This document shows, one piece after another, positions 38,477-48,602 of a DNA stretch of 64,000 nt (positions are counted from its first letter, which is position 1; the number at the start of each line of letters is the position of its first letter). Both the position numbers and the translations under genes were made by a program. Under the pieces are notes generated by a model that was not told the DNA's origin, did not search any database, and saw only the letters and a program-made list of their open reading frames with translations. The stretch comes from Bacteroidota bacterium. Lineage in GTDB: Bacteria; Bacteroidota; Bacteroidia; Cytophagales; Cytophagaceae. The stretch is taken from assembly GCA_023428135.1 (NCBI GenBank), contig JAEYZG010000021.1, positions 124,001 to 188,000 on the forward strand, in the 5' to 3' direction.

Positions 38477-39208
38477 TTAATGAATAATCAGTTTTTTCTT
38501 TAATTCTCGGATAAATTTTAAGGTTCTGATTGAGACTTTGATTCTGGTCTTTAAACTACCACCACCTTTGGCTTCTCCGAATTGTCTTGTCTTAAACACA
38601 ACAGGGATTTCATATATAGTTCCATATTTTGTAGCAAAATACTGGGCATAAAGATCAAGTGAAAAGTCATATGGTGCTTTGTCCTTTAGATAGGTTTTAT
38701 AAAAGTCTTTGCTGAATACTTTGGGCTGTGCTCCTATATCAGCCAGCCTCACTCCAAGTTCAGCTGAGGCTATTAGTTGCATCATATAAGTAAAAAAAGC
38801 AGGCCCCCAGGCTCTGTTTTGCCTTTTACCTTTTACAAATGCTTTTGGATTATTGATCTCTTTAAATTTCTCATATGCAATGATGACATCAATAGGATCA
38901 GTTTGTAAATCTGCATGAGTCCATGCTAAAACATTTCCTACAGCAGCATCTAATCCGGATAATATCCCAAAACCATAGCCCTTATTAATTTCAACTTTTA
39001 CTGATCTGAACCTGGCATCATTGACTTTACTGAATTCTTGTGTTAAAATTTCGGATGAATTATCCGTAGAACCGTTATTAACCAAAATAACTTCTATATT
39101 TTGTCTTTCCTTTAATGCTTCCCTGAATAACTTAATAATATGAGGGATATTCTTAGCCTCATTGTAACAAGGAACTATAATTGAAAGATCTCTTTCCGCT
39201 AAACTCAT
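38477..39208 (-). CDS. Glycosyltransferase family 2 (polyprenyl-phosphate sugar transferase-like)
   Basis: 243 residues, one GT-A domain and no clear membrane helix. Motifs: SIIVPCYNEAKNIPHII near the start, EVILVNNGSTDNS, and AWTHADLQTDP in the acidic metal-binding position, which resembles the DADLQ block of dolichol/undecaprenyl-phosphate mannosyl or glucosyl transferases. Such enzymes make a lipid-phosphate sugar used by GT-C enzymes outside the membrane. The gene just upstream (8-base gap) encodes a GT-C-like membrane protein, so the two could form a donor/transferase pair. Fourth and last gene of the adhesin operon. Confidence 0.93.
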   Translation of the reverse strand: MSLAERDLSIIVPCYNEAKNIPHIIKLFREALKERQNIEVILVNNGSTDNSSEILTQEFSKVNDARFRSVKVEINKGYGFGILSGLDAAVGNVLAWTHADLQTDPIDVIIAYEKFKEINNPKAFVKGKRQNRAWGPAFFTYMMQLIASAELGVRLADIGAQPKVFSKDFYKTYLKDKAPYDFSLDLYAQYFATKYGTIYEIPVVFKTRQFGEAKGGGSLKTRIKVSIRTLKFIRELKKKLIIH

Positions 39209-39216
39209 GAACTAAA

Positions 39217-40782
39217 TTAATTTTTCTGGTAAACTTCGATAAATGAATCGTCTTCTTTTCTAGGCGAAGGGAAGGTATCAATCAATTTATATTTTGTGCG
39301 AAGTACATCTCTTATTTTTTCAGGATAAAAATTGTCAAGTGATGGTACTTCTTCAAATAAAATAAGATCAAATTCATTATGTAAAATTCGTTGATTTACT
39401 TCATCAACCTGTTTGTCAAACATACCTATATTCAGATGGTACCACAATGGAACATCTGTCACCGGTGTATATTTTAGCTCATAGGATAATGGCGTAAGCT
39501 CAGACATGTTAAGGACCTTTAAGTCTTGTGCTTTTTTCCCGAAATCCATTTTTATGATTTTATGAAGCCCTTCAACAGTCTTTTCTGGCATAGAAACCTT
39601 TCCGAAGGATTTTAAGCCTGTAAGAATCCATGGACCATTATCAGCTTTTTTCTGATCTTTAACTCCTACAACAGGTCCATCAGAGATTTTCAACATCCTG
39701 CCCGCATATTTCCAAAACATAGCGGACCACCATAGGAATAAGCACAGAATGAATATAGGTAGTACTGTAACTTTTTCGAATGCAATATTCAGGTTAATGT
39801 TTGTTAGAAGAAAAGCAAATGCAAATGCATGAAAATATGTAGTTGTATCCGATGGTAGCCTGCTTGTAACTTTAGTAATTAAAGTTTCTGCTATAATGCC
39901 AATTGTAATAAGGGCGAAGAAAACAGCTTTTTTATCCCTCAGAAAAACAGATACATCTTTAAGCTTATAAAGAATGATTACGATGAATATAAAAATATAG
40001 AACTTCTCCCAATTTGAATCCCCAAGAAATGAATTAAGGAAGTTTATGGCTTTTAATCTTGACTGATGAGGTGGTTGACCATAGTTGAACCAGTATCCGA
40101 ATCCATATTTGAGAAAGGGTTTTATCACTATAAATCCTGTCAGAAATGTAGCGCCGACATAGATAAGAACAGGTACAATTTTTCTTTCGTAGAAGAGATT
40201 TAAAATAATTAATGCAAGGCAGAAAAAGAATGCCAGTCCGCCATAGTCCTGCTTCGTAAAGAATGAAAGGAATGTAAAGACGGATGCAAAAACCAGATAC
40301 CCTATTCTGAATTTACTTTTTTCCTGAAAGATATAATGAAGTATAAACTGGATAGCGAATAGTTCGAATACAAAAGCCGTATTGTTATACCATGGCCAGA
40401 AGAATATGAATGTATAAGAGAAGCAGAAAACCAGTGTAGAAAAGAGAATTACAGCAGGTTTAACGTTAAGTGTTTTTAATATAGTTCTGAATGACAGAAG
40501 TGAAAGTACATTGATTAAAAATTGTGCTTTCAATAAAGACGATAGAAATGGCCCAAAGATTTTAAAAAAGATAGTTGGGAATATAAAGAACCCAAATCCT
40601 AAAGGCATTCCGAAGTCTTTAAATGGGATCTGTCCCAGATAAAGTCTGTATGAGCCTTCCCAGGTCAGATACAAATTATCTCTGAATGGCAGTGTGAAAA
40701 ATAATGGAAATATTGAAAAAGCAATGATGAAGAAAAATTCAATAAAAAAAAGTTGTCGTTCTGAAAATCTGGACTCTAGCAT
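39217..40782 (-). CDS. Multi-pass membrane protein, GT-C (PMT/ArnT)-like
   Basis: 521 residues with about 10 membrane helices in the first 360 residues, followed by a soluble C-terminal domain. The first extracytoplasmic loop holds WEGSYRLYLGQIPFKDFG, with an acidic residue after the helix as in GT-C glycosyltransferases that use lipid-phosphate sugars (PMT, ArnT). I recognise the fold only by this pattern, so the function is tentative. It would work at the periplasmic face of the inner membrane, on protein or lipid. It lies between PorP/SprF (3-base gap) and the GT2 (8-base gap), which suggests glycosylation of the adhesin or of its surface anchor. Confidence 0.85.
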   Translation of the reverse strand: MLESRFSERQLFFIEFFFIIAFSIFPLFFTLPFRDNLYLTWEGSYRLYLGQIPFKDFGMPLGFGFFIFPTIFFKIFGPFLSSLLKAQFLINVLSLLSFRTILKTLNVKPAVILFSTLVFCFSYTFIFFWPWYNNTAFVFELFAIQFILHYIFQEKSKFRIGYLVFASVFTFLSFFTKQDYGGLAFFFCLALIILNLFYERKIVPVLIYVGATFLTGFIVIKPFLKYGFGYWFNYGQPPHQSRLKAINFLNSFLGDSNWEKFYIFIFIVIILYKLKDVSVFLRDKKAVFFALITIGIIAETLITKVTSRLPSDTTTYFHAFAFAFLLTNINLNIAFEKVTVLPIFILCLFLWWSAMFWKYAGRMLKISDGPVVGVKDQKKADNGPWILTGLKSFGKVSMPEKTVEGLHKIIKMDFGKKAQDLKVLNMSELTPLSYELKYTPVTDVPLWYHLNIGMFDKQVDEVNQRILHNEFDLILFEEVPSLDNFYPEKIRDVLRTKYKLIDTFPSPRKEDDSFIEVYQKN

Positions 40783-40785
40783 CGT

Positions 40786-41844
40786 TTATATCTTAGGAAG
40801 ATTGAAAATTCGTTGTTTAGGTTTAAAGGGAGTAACTATTAGTGAAAGTTCATACGCACCTGTTCCTTTATAGTTTCTGGTGAGTGAAGAGGAATTAAGA
40901 TCATAACTTAAGCCCATCGAATAATAGTTATTTCCAAAACTTACTGTAAATATAAAAGAATCCTCTATTCTATACCACATTCCGAATCTAATCTCGCTAG
41001 GTATAAGTGGTTTTGAAGCAGGTTTGTAATAAAACTTTTCATCAAGAAGGTAATAATGAAGGCTTAAGCCTAAATTGATTTGTCTGAAGCGTTCCTGTAG
41101 TTGTATAATTGTATTTGGAAGAATATATACTCTTTCTTTTAATTTGGTTTCCAGTCCTGCATTGAATTTATATAGAACAGGTAGTCTTTCATCCGAAGCT
41201 TGGTATAGTCCTGATTTAGGTCGGTTAAAGTGATAAGCTGATATTCCGACAAATGAACTAAAATTTGCCCCTCTGCGTCCGTAATTTCTGAGAGGATTAA
41301 AGTAATACATGATACCTCCGGTGAGATCAGGTCTTGTACTAGTATAGTTTCTGAGATTAACATCTAAATGTGCATTAGGGTCTATTCCTTCAGGTGTGTA
41401 TTGACTTCCCCACTGCAACTGATCGTAATTGACACTTTTTTGAATAAATCCTATCTGTGCTCCGAAAAGCACATGGTGCAATGATGCCAATGGAAGGTCA
41501 TATGATCCATTAACGCTGGCTCCAAGAGTTTTCAGAATTCCATCTCCAGTCTTGTCGTTATTGACTGTCAGACCAATGGCTCCGTAAGGACTTCTTGTTT
41601 TGCCCGGCCTGAAAAACGGATTTATTACAGATACCTGACTTGTAGAATAGGGTGTTCCTAAATTTTTCCATTGAACTCTGTGATTCATGGATATGGAAAA
41701 TCCACTATATGTAGCAGAGAGAGCAGGATTGAGATATAATGCTGCAGGATAAAATTGAGAAAATTGAGCATCCTGAGCCTTAGTAATTCTGGTGAATAAT
41801 ACTGTCGCAATAAATAATATGCTTGCACTTAATTTAAATTTCAT
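40786..41844 (-). CDS. PorP/SprF family T9SS membrane protein
   Basis: 352 residues. Signal peptide ends at TKAQ; the mature start DAQFSQFYPAALYLNPALSA is the family signature. The remainder alternates in beta-barrel fashion. PorP/SprF proteins are outer membrane partners of T9SS; SprF in Flavobacterium is required for delivery of the adhesin SprB encoded next to it. Here the gene lies 4 bases downstream of the large type B adhesin gene, the same pairing. It probably serves that adhesin in particular, holding or guiding it to the cell surface. Not the core T9SS PorP, since no other core component lies nearby. Confidence 0.95.
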   Translation of the reverse strand: MKFKLSASILFIATVLFTRITKAQDAQFSQFYPAALYLNPALSATYSGFSISMNHRVQWKNLGTPYSTSQVSVINPFFRPGKTRSPYGAIGLTVNNDKTGDGILKTLGASVNGSYDLPLASLHHVLFGAQIGFIQKSVNYDQLQWGSQYTPEGIDPNAHLDVNLRNYTSTRPDLTGGIMYYFNPLRNYGRRGANFSSFVGISAYHFNRPKSGLYQASDERLPVLYKFNAGLETKLKERVYILPNTIIQLQERFRQINLGLSLHYYLLDEKFYYKPASKPLIPSEIRFGMWYRIEDSFIFTVSFGNNYYSMGLSYDLNSSSLTRNYKGTGAYELSLIVTPFKPKQRIFNLPKI

Positions 41845-41848
41845 TATC

Positions 41849-44800
41849 CTACCTGATTAATGTAATAGTACCAGACTTTTCAATTTTGTTTCCATTATCT
41901 TCCTTTGCTTTTAAAACATAGGTATATGTGTCCATAGGAGCATTGTTTCCATCCCAACCAGTATTTTTGGCCTCAGCTAAATCAGTTGTGGAGTAAAGAA
42001 CCTGTCCCCATCTGCTGTATATGGTAAAGCTAAAGTCTTCAGGAGCCAATTTTCCATATACCTTTATGACTTTATTTTCAGGGTTGGTTTCATATGGGCT
42101 TAAGGCACTCGGTATCCAGTATGATTCTCGAGCTTCTAATGCGGTATCCTTTACCTGGATTTGTACCTCTTTGGATATTTCACAACCATTAACATCAGTA
42201 AGAATCAAAGCTGCTTTATAAAGTCCTCCCTGTATAAAATTATGAGCCAGGAATTTTTTTTCTGATGTTATTCCATCACTTAAAGACCATTCAAAGGATT
42301 TTATTTTTAAAGGATTGAGGTCTGATGTATTAAGGAAGTATACAGAGTCCAGAGTTGTGCTTTGTATGGTGACTCCACTGTCAGATTTAATAGTATCGTC
42401 CACTGTTATGATGTCAAATGTAACAATCGGAATCTCCGCAATGGACATCGATAGGCTAGAGCTGCTTTCTCCTCCCTTATCATCATAGGCTGTAGCAGTA
42501 ATAATATTTGATCCGGGATCAAGATTGCTGACAGATAAAGTATATGGTGCAGATAAGTCTGTTCCTATTAATTGACCGTTCGCATAGAATTCGACTTTGG
42601 CAATTAAACCATCTTCATCGGTTGAAGTGGCAGAAAGTGGTATTTCAGAGCAATAGGAGTAAGTGCTATTGGAGCCAGGTGAAGTAATGTTGACTATAGG
42701 TAATTTATTAGGACTTTTAACGTTAATCGCCACTTTATTAGATGTGTCCCTTTTTCCATTATCTTTTATAACCACTGCATAAACTTCAAAATTACCTTCA
42801 AACGAATTGCTCCAGCTATATTGATAATCTGGAGCAGAGCTTTCTCCGATTTTAATATCATTTGCATAAAATTCAATTTTTACGCCTGCATTGTCCGGGT
42901 CTGTAACATTTGCAGAAAATTCAATGGTTGACCCAAACTCATAATTACTGTTTATTTCAGGTGAAATCAGCGATACAATAACTGATCTTTTGCCTATAGA
43001 AATTACTACCGGTGTAGATGCAACTTTGGCTCCATCGTTGTCAGTAGCAAATGCTACGATTTCATATTCTCCGATAGGAGCATTGTTCCACGTAAATGAA
43101 AAATCAGGATAAAGTCGTGTTGTTGTAAGGACTCCATTAATGTAATATTCTACCATTTTTATTGAACCGTCAGGGTCATTAGCATCCACATTTAAAGTAA
43201 TAGGCTCAGAAAATTGGAATGTAGTCCCATTGGTAGGTGCAGTAATAGAAATAGAAGGAAGTTTGTTGCTTACTGTAATCTGAATGGTTTCAGACTCTTC
43301 TGTATTTAAATTATCCGTTGCTTTTACTGTTATAGTATAGGTTCCTGTGGGAAGATCATTTAATGCCAGAGTATATGGGGAAGAAGTTGTCGTTCCTATA
43401 AGAGAATCATTCAGGTAAAACTCAACTTTACTGATAGTACCATCTGCATCAGTTACAGTAGTATTAATGACTACCTGATCATCTGAGTCAAATGTTTGAT
43501 TGTTTAAAGGGGTATTAATCGTTACTACCGGAGGTGTATTGGAAATAGTAATGGTTATCGGAGCAGATGCAACTTTGGCTCCATCATTGTCAGTTGCAAA
43601 TGCTACAATTTCATGATCTCCGATAGGAGCATTATTCCAGCTAAAAGAAAAGTCCGGATATGTACGTGTTGTTGTAAGGACTCCGTTAATGTAATATTCT
43701 ACTTTTAGTATTAAACCATCAGGGTCTTCAGTTTCAACATTGAAAAGAATGGGATCAGAAAATTGGAATGTAGTCCCATCTTTTGGTGAAATAATAGAAA
43801 TTGAAGGGAGTTTATTGCTTACTGTAATCTGAATCGTTTCAGAGCCTTCTGTGTTTAAGTTATCCGTTGCTTTTACTGTTATAGTATGGGGTCCTGTGGG
43901 AAGGTCATTTAATGTCAGGGTATATGGCGAAGAAATTGTCGTTTCTATAAGAGAATCATTCAGATAAAACTCTACTTTACTGATAGTGCCATCTGAATCA
44001 GTTACAGTAGTATTAATGACTACCTGATCATCTGAATCAAATGTTTGATTGTTTAAAGGGGTATTAATCGTTACTACAGGAGGAGTATTGAAAATAGTAA
44101 TGGTTATCGGAGCAGATGCTACTTTGGCTCCATCGTTGTCAGTCGCAAATGCTACGATTTCATAATCTCCAATAGGAGCATTAGTCCACGTAAATGACAA
44201 ATCAGGATATAGACGTGTTGTTGTCAGGGTTCCATTAATGTAATATTCTACCTTTTTTATTGAACCATCAGGATCCTCAGTTTCAACATTTAAAAGGATA
44301 GGTTCAGAAAATCTGAATGTAGTCCCATTGGTAGGTGCTGTAATAGAAATAGAAGGGAGTTTGTTGCTTACTGTAATCTGAATGGTTTTAGAATCCTCTT
44401 TATTTAAGTTATCCGTTGCTTTAACTGTTATGTTATAAGTACCTATGGGAAGGTTATTTACTTCAAGGTTAAATGGCGTTGAAGTCATGGTTCCTAAAAT
44501 GGAATCATTCAGTAAAAACTCAACTTTACTGATAGTGCCGTCGCTGTCTGTTATAGTCGTATTGATTAATACCTGATCATCTGAATCAAATGTCTGATTA
44601 TTAGCAGGGGCATCGATTGTAACTACAGGGGGCGCATTGTAAATTGTTACGGATATCGGAGCAGATGTAGTTGTTTCATTGTCATTGTCCGTAGCTTTAG
44701 CCGTGATCACATAATCCCCTTCAGTTAAATTTGTCCAATTGAAAGTATATGGTTGAGTTGTGCTTTCTCCGATCTTTAAACCACCGTTGAATAATTCAAC

Positions 44801-47728
44801 TAATACAACATTGCCATCTACGTCAGTGGCATTGACTTCAAAATTAATATTTCCAGGAGTTAATGTCTGACTATCGACCGGATTTATGATAGTAACATCG
44901 GGAGGGATATTGGTAGTGACATTAACTACAATTTTAATTGCAGCAGAAACATTTTGTTTCCCAAGGTTATCATAAGCAACCGCTGTGATACTATATGTTC
45001 CATTTTGAACATTTTTCCATTCATAAGAATAAGGGCCGGTCAGATCTTCTCCTAAAATTGTTGTACCATTATAAAAAACAACCTTGCTGATAGAGCCGTC
45101 ACTGTCTAAAGCTTCTGCGGTAATTTCAATATCAGCACCCGTTTCATATACAGACAAATTAGCGGGAGAGGTGATTTTTACAGTTGGGAGATTGTTTACA
45201 ACTGTGATATTAATAGTTTTGGTTGCAGTAGTTCCGGCATTGTCTGTAGCTCTTGCGGTTATGGTATAGCTGCCTTCCGGAACATTAGTCCAATTAATAC
45301 TGTATGGAGCTGTATTGTCAGAACCGATAAGATTAGTATTGTTATAAAAAAACTCAACTTTAGATATAATGCCATCTTCATCTGTTGCAGTTGCTTCAAT
45401 TGTAATATTGGAGCCCGGGGAAAATTTAGCATTGTTTAAAGGTGCTGTAATATTTACAACAGGAGGGGTATTGGTAATTGAGAACTGGATAGGAAGTGAG
45501 GTTGCTGTACCACCTATATTATCTGTAACTTTCGCGGTAATAGCGTAGGTGCCAAGAGGGATATTCTTCCAGCTATAAGAATAAGGAGTAGTTGTTGATT
45601 CTCCTATTTTTGTAGCACCATTAAAGTACTCGACCTTAGTAATAGTGCCATCTGCATCGGCGGCATTAACCTTTAATTCCACGTCTGTAGCAAAAGGGAA
45701 AGAACTATTATTAGAAGGAGCAACGATGCTGACGGTTGGTAAAGTATTTGTAACAGTAACTGTGATAGCAGTTTGGGAAAAACCTCCATTGTTGTCTGTT
45801 GCTTTGGCGATTAATTTATAAGTTCCTGTAGATAGGGGAGTCCAGGAAATCTGGTATGGACTTGCAGTGGATGATCCTATTAAGATTGTATCTTTATTGT
45901 TTATTGTATAGTAAAATTCGACTTTTGTAATTGTTCCATCGTTATCTGTAGCATTTGCTTCAATGTTAATAACTTTACCTGCAGCACTGCTGCTATTATT
46001 TGCAGGTTTGGTTATTGTTACCACAGGTAAAGTATTTTTAACTACAACAGTAATTGTTGAAGAAGTAGTCTTTCCTCCATTGTCCGTTGCTACTACTTTG
46101 ATTGTATATGTACCCTCCTTTACATCAGACCAGTCATAACTATAAGGAGCAGTTAAGTCTTCACCTAGTTTTGTCGCTCCATTATAGAATTCCACTTTAG
46201 TTACCGAACCATCCGGATCGTTTGCATCTGCTTTTATCGATATAACAGAACCAGGTGCAAAGACAGCATTATTCAAAGGTTGAGTGATTTTTACAATAGG
46301 AGGGATGTTCCGGAATTCAAAAGCTCCTATATCAAATGCAGCCCCGGAAGGTCTTGGTTCAAGATCAAAATCTTTAGTAACTCCAAACGAGGTTAAATCT
46401 TTCCCTTTGTCGATTGCAGGCGAAGTAGATTGCAGGCGGACATCAAATGGAGCTGTTCCGCTTACAAATTTTACATCTTCAATTGTATTGGTCAGATAAT
46501 TATTGGATTCTTCAAATAAGGTGACATCATTAGCCTTCTTTAGCAGGCTTCTGCCGGTTCCAACCTTTGCGATGATATTGTTATGTACCCTTTTGGGTCC
46601 GCCTCCTGGTCCAAAAAAATTAAAACCATCCAATCCTGCATTAATAATCGTGTTATTAAAAAAATTATAGTATCCGACTCTTACAACCGAAGCTCCATCC
46701 CAGCATACGAATCCATATTCTTTAGGATTTATAATTACATTATTGAAGATATCCTGATTACCCATGGCGTGATTTTGGATACCATTTCCTGAACCATTTT
46801 CTATCCAGTTATTATATGCTTTTCCAGTTGTTCCTTCACCAAGTAGTAGCCCTTCATTCTGGGTTTCTTCATTTCTCAGTCCATAATTTTTTATAATGTT
46901 ATCGTATACTTCGCAGTCCTCGTCTGCATTTTTAATCTGAATACCGTCCAGCCCTGTATTTTCAGTAATGTTATTATAGACTCTTGCCCCGATGATTGAA
47001 TGCGAGCGAACTGTTTTGGGGCAGGTTTTGGAGGGATCATCCGGACATGGACAATTAATTGTTCCTTCTTTGTACCATCCATAGCCCATGTAGATACCTT
47101 CTCCTCCTGTATCGTGGATGTAATTATCATGGATTATTGGATTGTACATGGTCCACACACCTCTTTCAGCTGATCCGTCGCATACTGGATTGGTTTTAAT
47201 TCCGATCCCTGCAAACCCTGCTGTATCCGAATGAGTGTTAGAACTGGCTCCTGCTATTTCAACATGGGCAATTTCAAAGTTGGTGGTGAATTCTTTAGCA
47301 TCCATAAAAAATTGATTCTTATTCCTTGCTGTTATTTTAAAGCCGTATTTAACAGCCGGATCACCGTTTCCAAGAAATTTAAAGTGTTTTGAATTTTGGA
47401 ATATGACACCAAATTCTCTGGTATCTATCACCGTTTGACCTCCACAGTTTTTGATGATGATAGGCTGGCTTTCAGTTCCTGCAAAATTTAATATCCTGAT
47501 GCCTCTGGAATATTGGATATTTTTGAAGCAGAATACTTCACCGGGTTTAATTTGTATATCATTAGCATTAACATACCAAGGAACTCTAAGGGTAATTTCT
47601 ACTCCTTTGTTTAATACTTTACCATTGGCTTGTAAAGTGAAATCACATCCGCAATCCTGAGCAGATAAGGTATTGAATATGCTAAGCAGGATGCAAAATA
47701 ATAATATTAAAGAAGCTTGAAATTTCAT
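41849..47728 (-). CDS. Giant T9SS type B adhesin: beta-helix, 14 Ig-like repeats, PKD, gliding-motility C-terminal domain
   Basis: 1959 residues. Signal peptide ends at NTLSAQ (24). Residues 30-475 look like a right-handed parallel beta-helix (pectate-lyase-like; many Asn-rich turns such as NNIIAKVG and NWIENGSGNG). Fourteen Ig-like repeats of about 91 residues follow (475-1750), each with xPPVVTIxxPxNN and SKVEFYNxxxxIG. Repeats 7/8, 9/10 and 11/12 form a nearly identical two-domain unit. Next comes a PKD-like domain (about 1750-1845), then the CHU_C-type sorting domain (about 1865-1959, YWIPSALSPYETNP ... FTIYSRWGQVLYS). Expected to be exported by T9SS with the help of the PorP/SprF partner encoded just downstream and displayed on the surface. 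Could bind or cut a polysaccharide such as pectin; catalytic residues in the beta-helix were not identified. First gene of a four-gene operon. Confidence 0.93.
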   Translation of the reverse strand: MKFQASLILLFCILLSIFNTLSAQDCGCDFTLQANGKVLNKGVEITLRVPWYVNANDIQIKPGEVFCFKNIQYSRGIRILNFAGTESQPIIIKNCGGQTVIDTREFGVIFQNSKHFKFLGNGDPAVKYGFKITARNKNQFFMDAKEFTTNFEIAHVEIAGASSNTHSDTAGFAGIGIKTNPVCDGSAERGVWTMYNPIIHDNYIHDTGGEGIYMGYGWYKEGTINCPCPDDPSKTCPKTVRSHSIIGARVYNNITENTGLDGIQIKNADEDCEVYDNIIKNYGLRNEETQNEGLLLGEGTTGKAYNNWIENGSGNGIQNHAMGNQDIFNNVIINPKEYGFVCWDGASVVRVGYYNFFNNTIINAGLDGFNFFGPGGGPKRVHNNIIAKVGTGRSLLKKANDVTLFEESNNYLTNTIEDVKFVSGTAPFDVRLQSTSPAIDKGKDLTSFGVTKDFDLEPRPSGAAFDIGAFEFRNIPPIVKITQPLNNAVFAPGSVISIKADANDPDGSVTKVEFYNGATKLGEDLTAPYSYDWSDVKEGTYTIKVVATDNGGKTTSSTITVVVKNTLPVVTITKPANNSSSAAGKVINIEANATDNDGTITKVEFYYTINNKDTILIGSSTASPYQISWTPLSTGTYKLIAKATDNNGGFSQTAITVTVTNTLPTVSIVAPSNNSSFPFATDVELKVNAADADGTITKVEYFNGATKIGESTTTPYSYSWKNIPLGTYAITAKVTDNIGGTATSLPIQFSITNTPPVVNITAPLNNAKFSPGSNITIEATATDEDGIISKVEFFYNNTNLIGSDNTAPYSINWTNVPEGSYTITARATDNAGTTATKTINITVVNNLPTVKITSPANLSVYETGADIEITAEALDSDGSISKVVFYNGTTILGEDLTGPYSYEWKNVQNGTYSITAVAYDNLGKQNVSAAIKIVVNVTTNIPPDVTIINPVDSQTLTPGNINFEVNATDVDGNVVLVELFNGGLKIGESTTQPYTFNWTNLTEGDYVITAKATDNDNETTTSAPISVTIYNAPPVVTIDAPANNQTFDSDDQVLINTTITDSDGTISKVEFLLNDSILGTMTSTPFNLEVNNLPIGTYNITVKATDNLNKEDSKTIQITVSNKLPSISITAPTNGTTFRFSEPILLNVETEDPDGSIKKVEYYINGTLTTTRLYPDLSFTWTNAPIGDYEIVAFATDNDGAKVASAPITITIFNTPPVVTINTPLNNQTFDSDDQVVINTTVTDSDGTISKVEFYLNDSLIETTISSPYTLTLNDLPTGPHTITVKATDNLNTEGSETIQITVSNKLPSISIISPKDGTTFQFSDPILFNVETEDPDGLILKVEYYINGVLTTTRTYPDFSFSWNNAPIGDHEIVAFATDNDGAKVASAPITITISNTPPVVTINTPLNNQTFDSDDQVVINTTVTDADGTISKVEFYLNDSLIGTTTSSPYTLALNDLPTGTYTITVKATDNLNTEESETIQITVSNKLPSISITAPTNGTTFQFSEPITLNVDANDPDGSIKMVEYYINGVLTTTRLYPDFSFTWNNAPIGEYEIVAFATDNDGAKVASTPVVISIGKRSVIVSLISPEINSNYEFGSTIEFSANVTDPDNAGVKIEFYANDIKIGESSAPDYQYSWSNSFEGNFEVYAVVIKDNGKRDTSNKVAINVKSPNKLPIVNITSPGSNSTYSYCSEIPLSATSTDEDGLIAKVEFYANGQLIGTDLSAPYTLSVSNLDPGSNIITATAYDDKGGESSSSLSMSIAEIPIVTFDIITVDDTIKSDSGVTIQSTTLDSVYFLNTSDLNPLKIKSFEWSLSDGITSEKKFLAHNFIQGGLYKAALILTDVNGCEISKEVQIQVKDTALEARESYWIPSALSPYETNPENKVIKVYGKLAPEDFSFTIYSRWGQVLYSTTDLAEAKNTGWDGNNAPMDTYTYVLKAKEDNGNKIEKSGTITLIR
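42985..44633 (-). repeat. Three tandem 549-bp repeats (two Ig-like domains each) in the adhesin gene
   Basis: The stretch encoding GAKVAS recurs with its neighbours at 43021, 43570 and 44119, spacing exactly 549 bases (183 codons). Domain boundaries fall near 42985, 43535, 44084 and 44633. The units are highly similar at the DNA level while the other eight domains of the gene are diverged, showing a later amplification of a domain pair. Confidence 0.88.
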
Positions 47729-48602
47729 GTTTTAAAAGTGCTATTTGTATTGTAATAGGAGGATCAAACAATAGGAGCTATTTATAAACACTTCCTCTGA
47801 AAAGAGTTTATATCTTTATATTTTTTATTTAATTAATTACATTGACTTAAAGATATTACTTTTGTTTTATCTTTTCAATAATGGGCTTATACGATAATTT
47901 TATTACATGTGTGAGGTTTCTGCGAAAAGTCAAATTTAATCTATGGTTAATATAGATCGGTAATTGTAGGGGCTGGGGGCAGTATTAATTACTTTTTTTT
48001 GAATTAAAATGCTGTGAATTAATATTTTGTCTGCTTAAAGGTTGAGTACGAGAAAAATGAAATTTAGTCGTTGGATTCAGTGATTACAGATTAAAAATCT
48101 TTTTATTAGGATATTTTTTTAGGCGAAATTTTTTTTTAAAAGAGAATGGTTTATAGTGAAACTTTTTTGAGATGCTATTTTAAATGTTCACGAGTAAATA
48201 TAGATAGGTCGTCTTACAATTGTTATATTTTATATTAAAAGGTCTTTTAATTTAAATCATTCGGTCTTCAAACTAATCTAATATGTAAGTTTTAAGCAAC
48301 ACTAGCTATAACCTTTGTTTTTACGGTATTTAAAGATGAATCTCTTCAAAAAAACTATAAAGTCTGACTTACTTATCATGAATAGATATTGAACTATCAG
48401 GTTAATATTTATTATGGAATTTTACAGTTTTTCTACTTTTTATTTTATATTTTTACAATGATGTATAAAGCCGGATACCACCCCCTGGCCAGCTTTGTAC
48501 AGAGGTATATTGTTCAACAGGATTAGAGATAATGCCTCAGGACTAATTAAATCTTTTTTAGCTATTAATCCGTTAAGACCTAGGGGATAATATGAGTTTA
48601 AT
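47729..48602. other. Long divergent intergenic region between adhesin operon and nucleotidyltransferase operon
   Basis: 874 bases, very AT-rich on the left. The last 140 bases (about 48465-48600) are less AT-rich and include a run with CCACCCCC at 48479-48486. It holds the promoters of both operons. No exact TAnnTTTG element and no RNA family was recognised. A minus-strand ORF over 48440-48673 is not convincing. Confidence 0.45.

Noticed and set aside
47881..47955. 24-codon plus-strand ORF in the divergent intergenic region
   Set aside because: Too short, no operon context and no recognisable composition.
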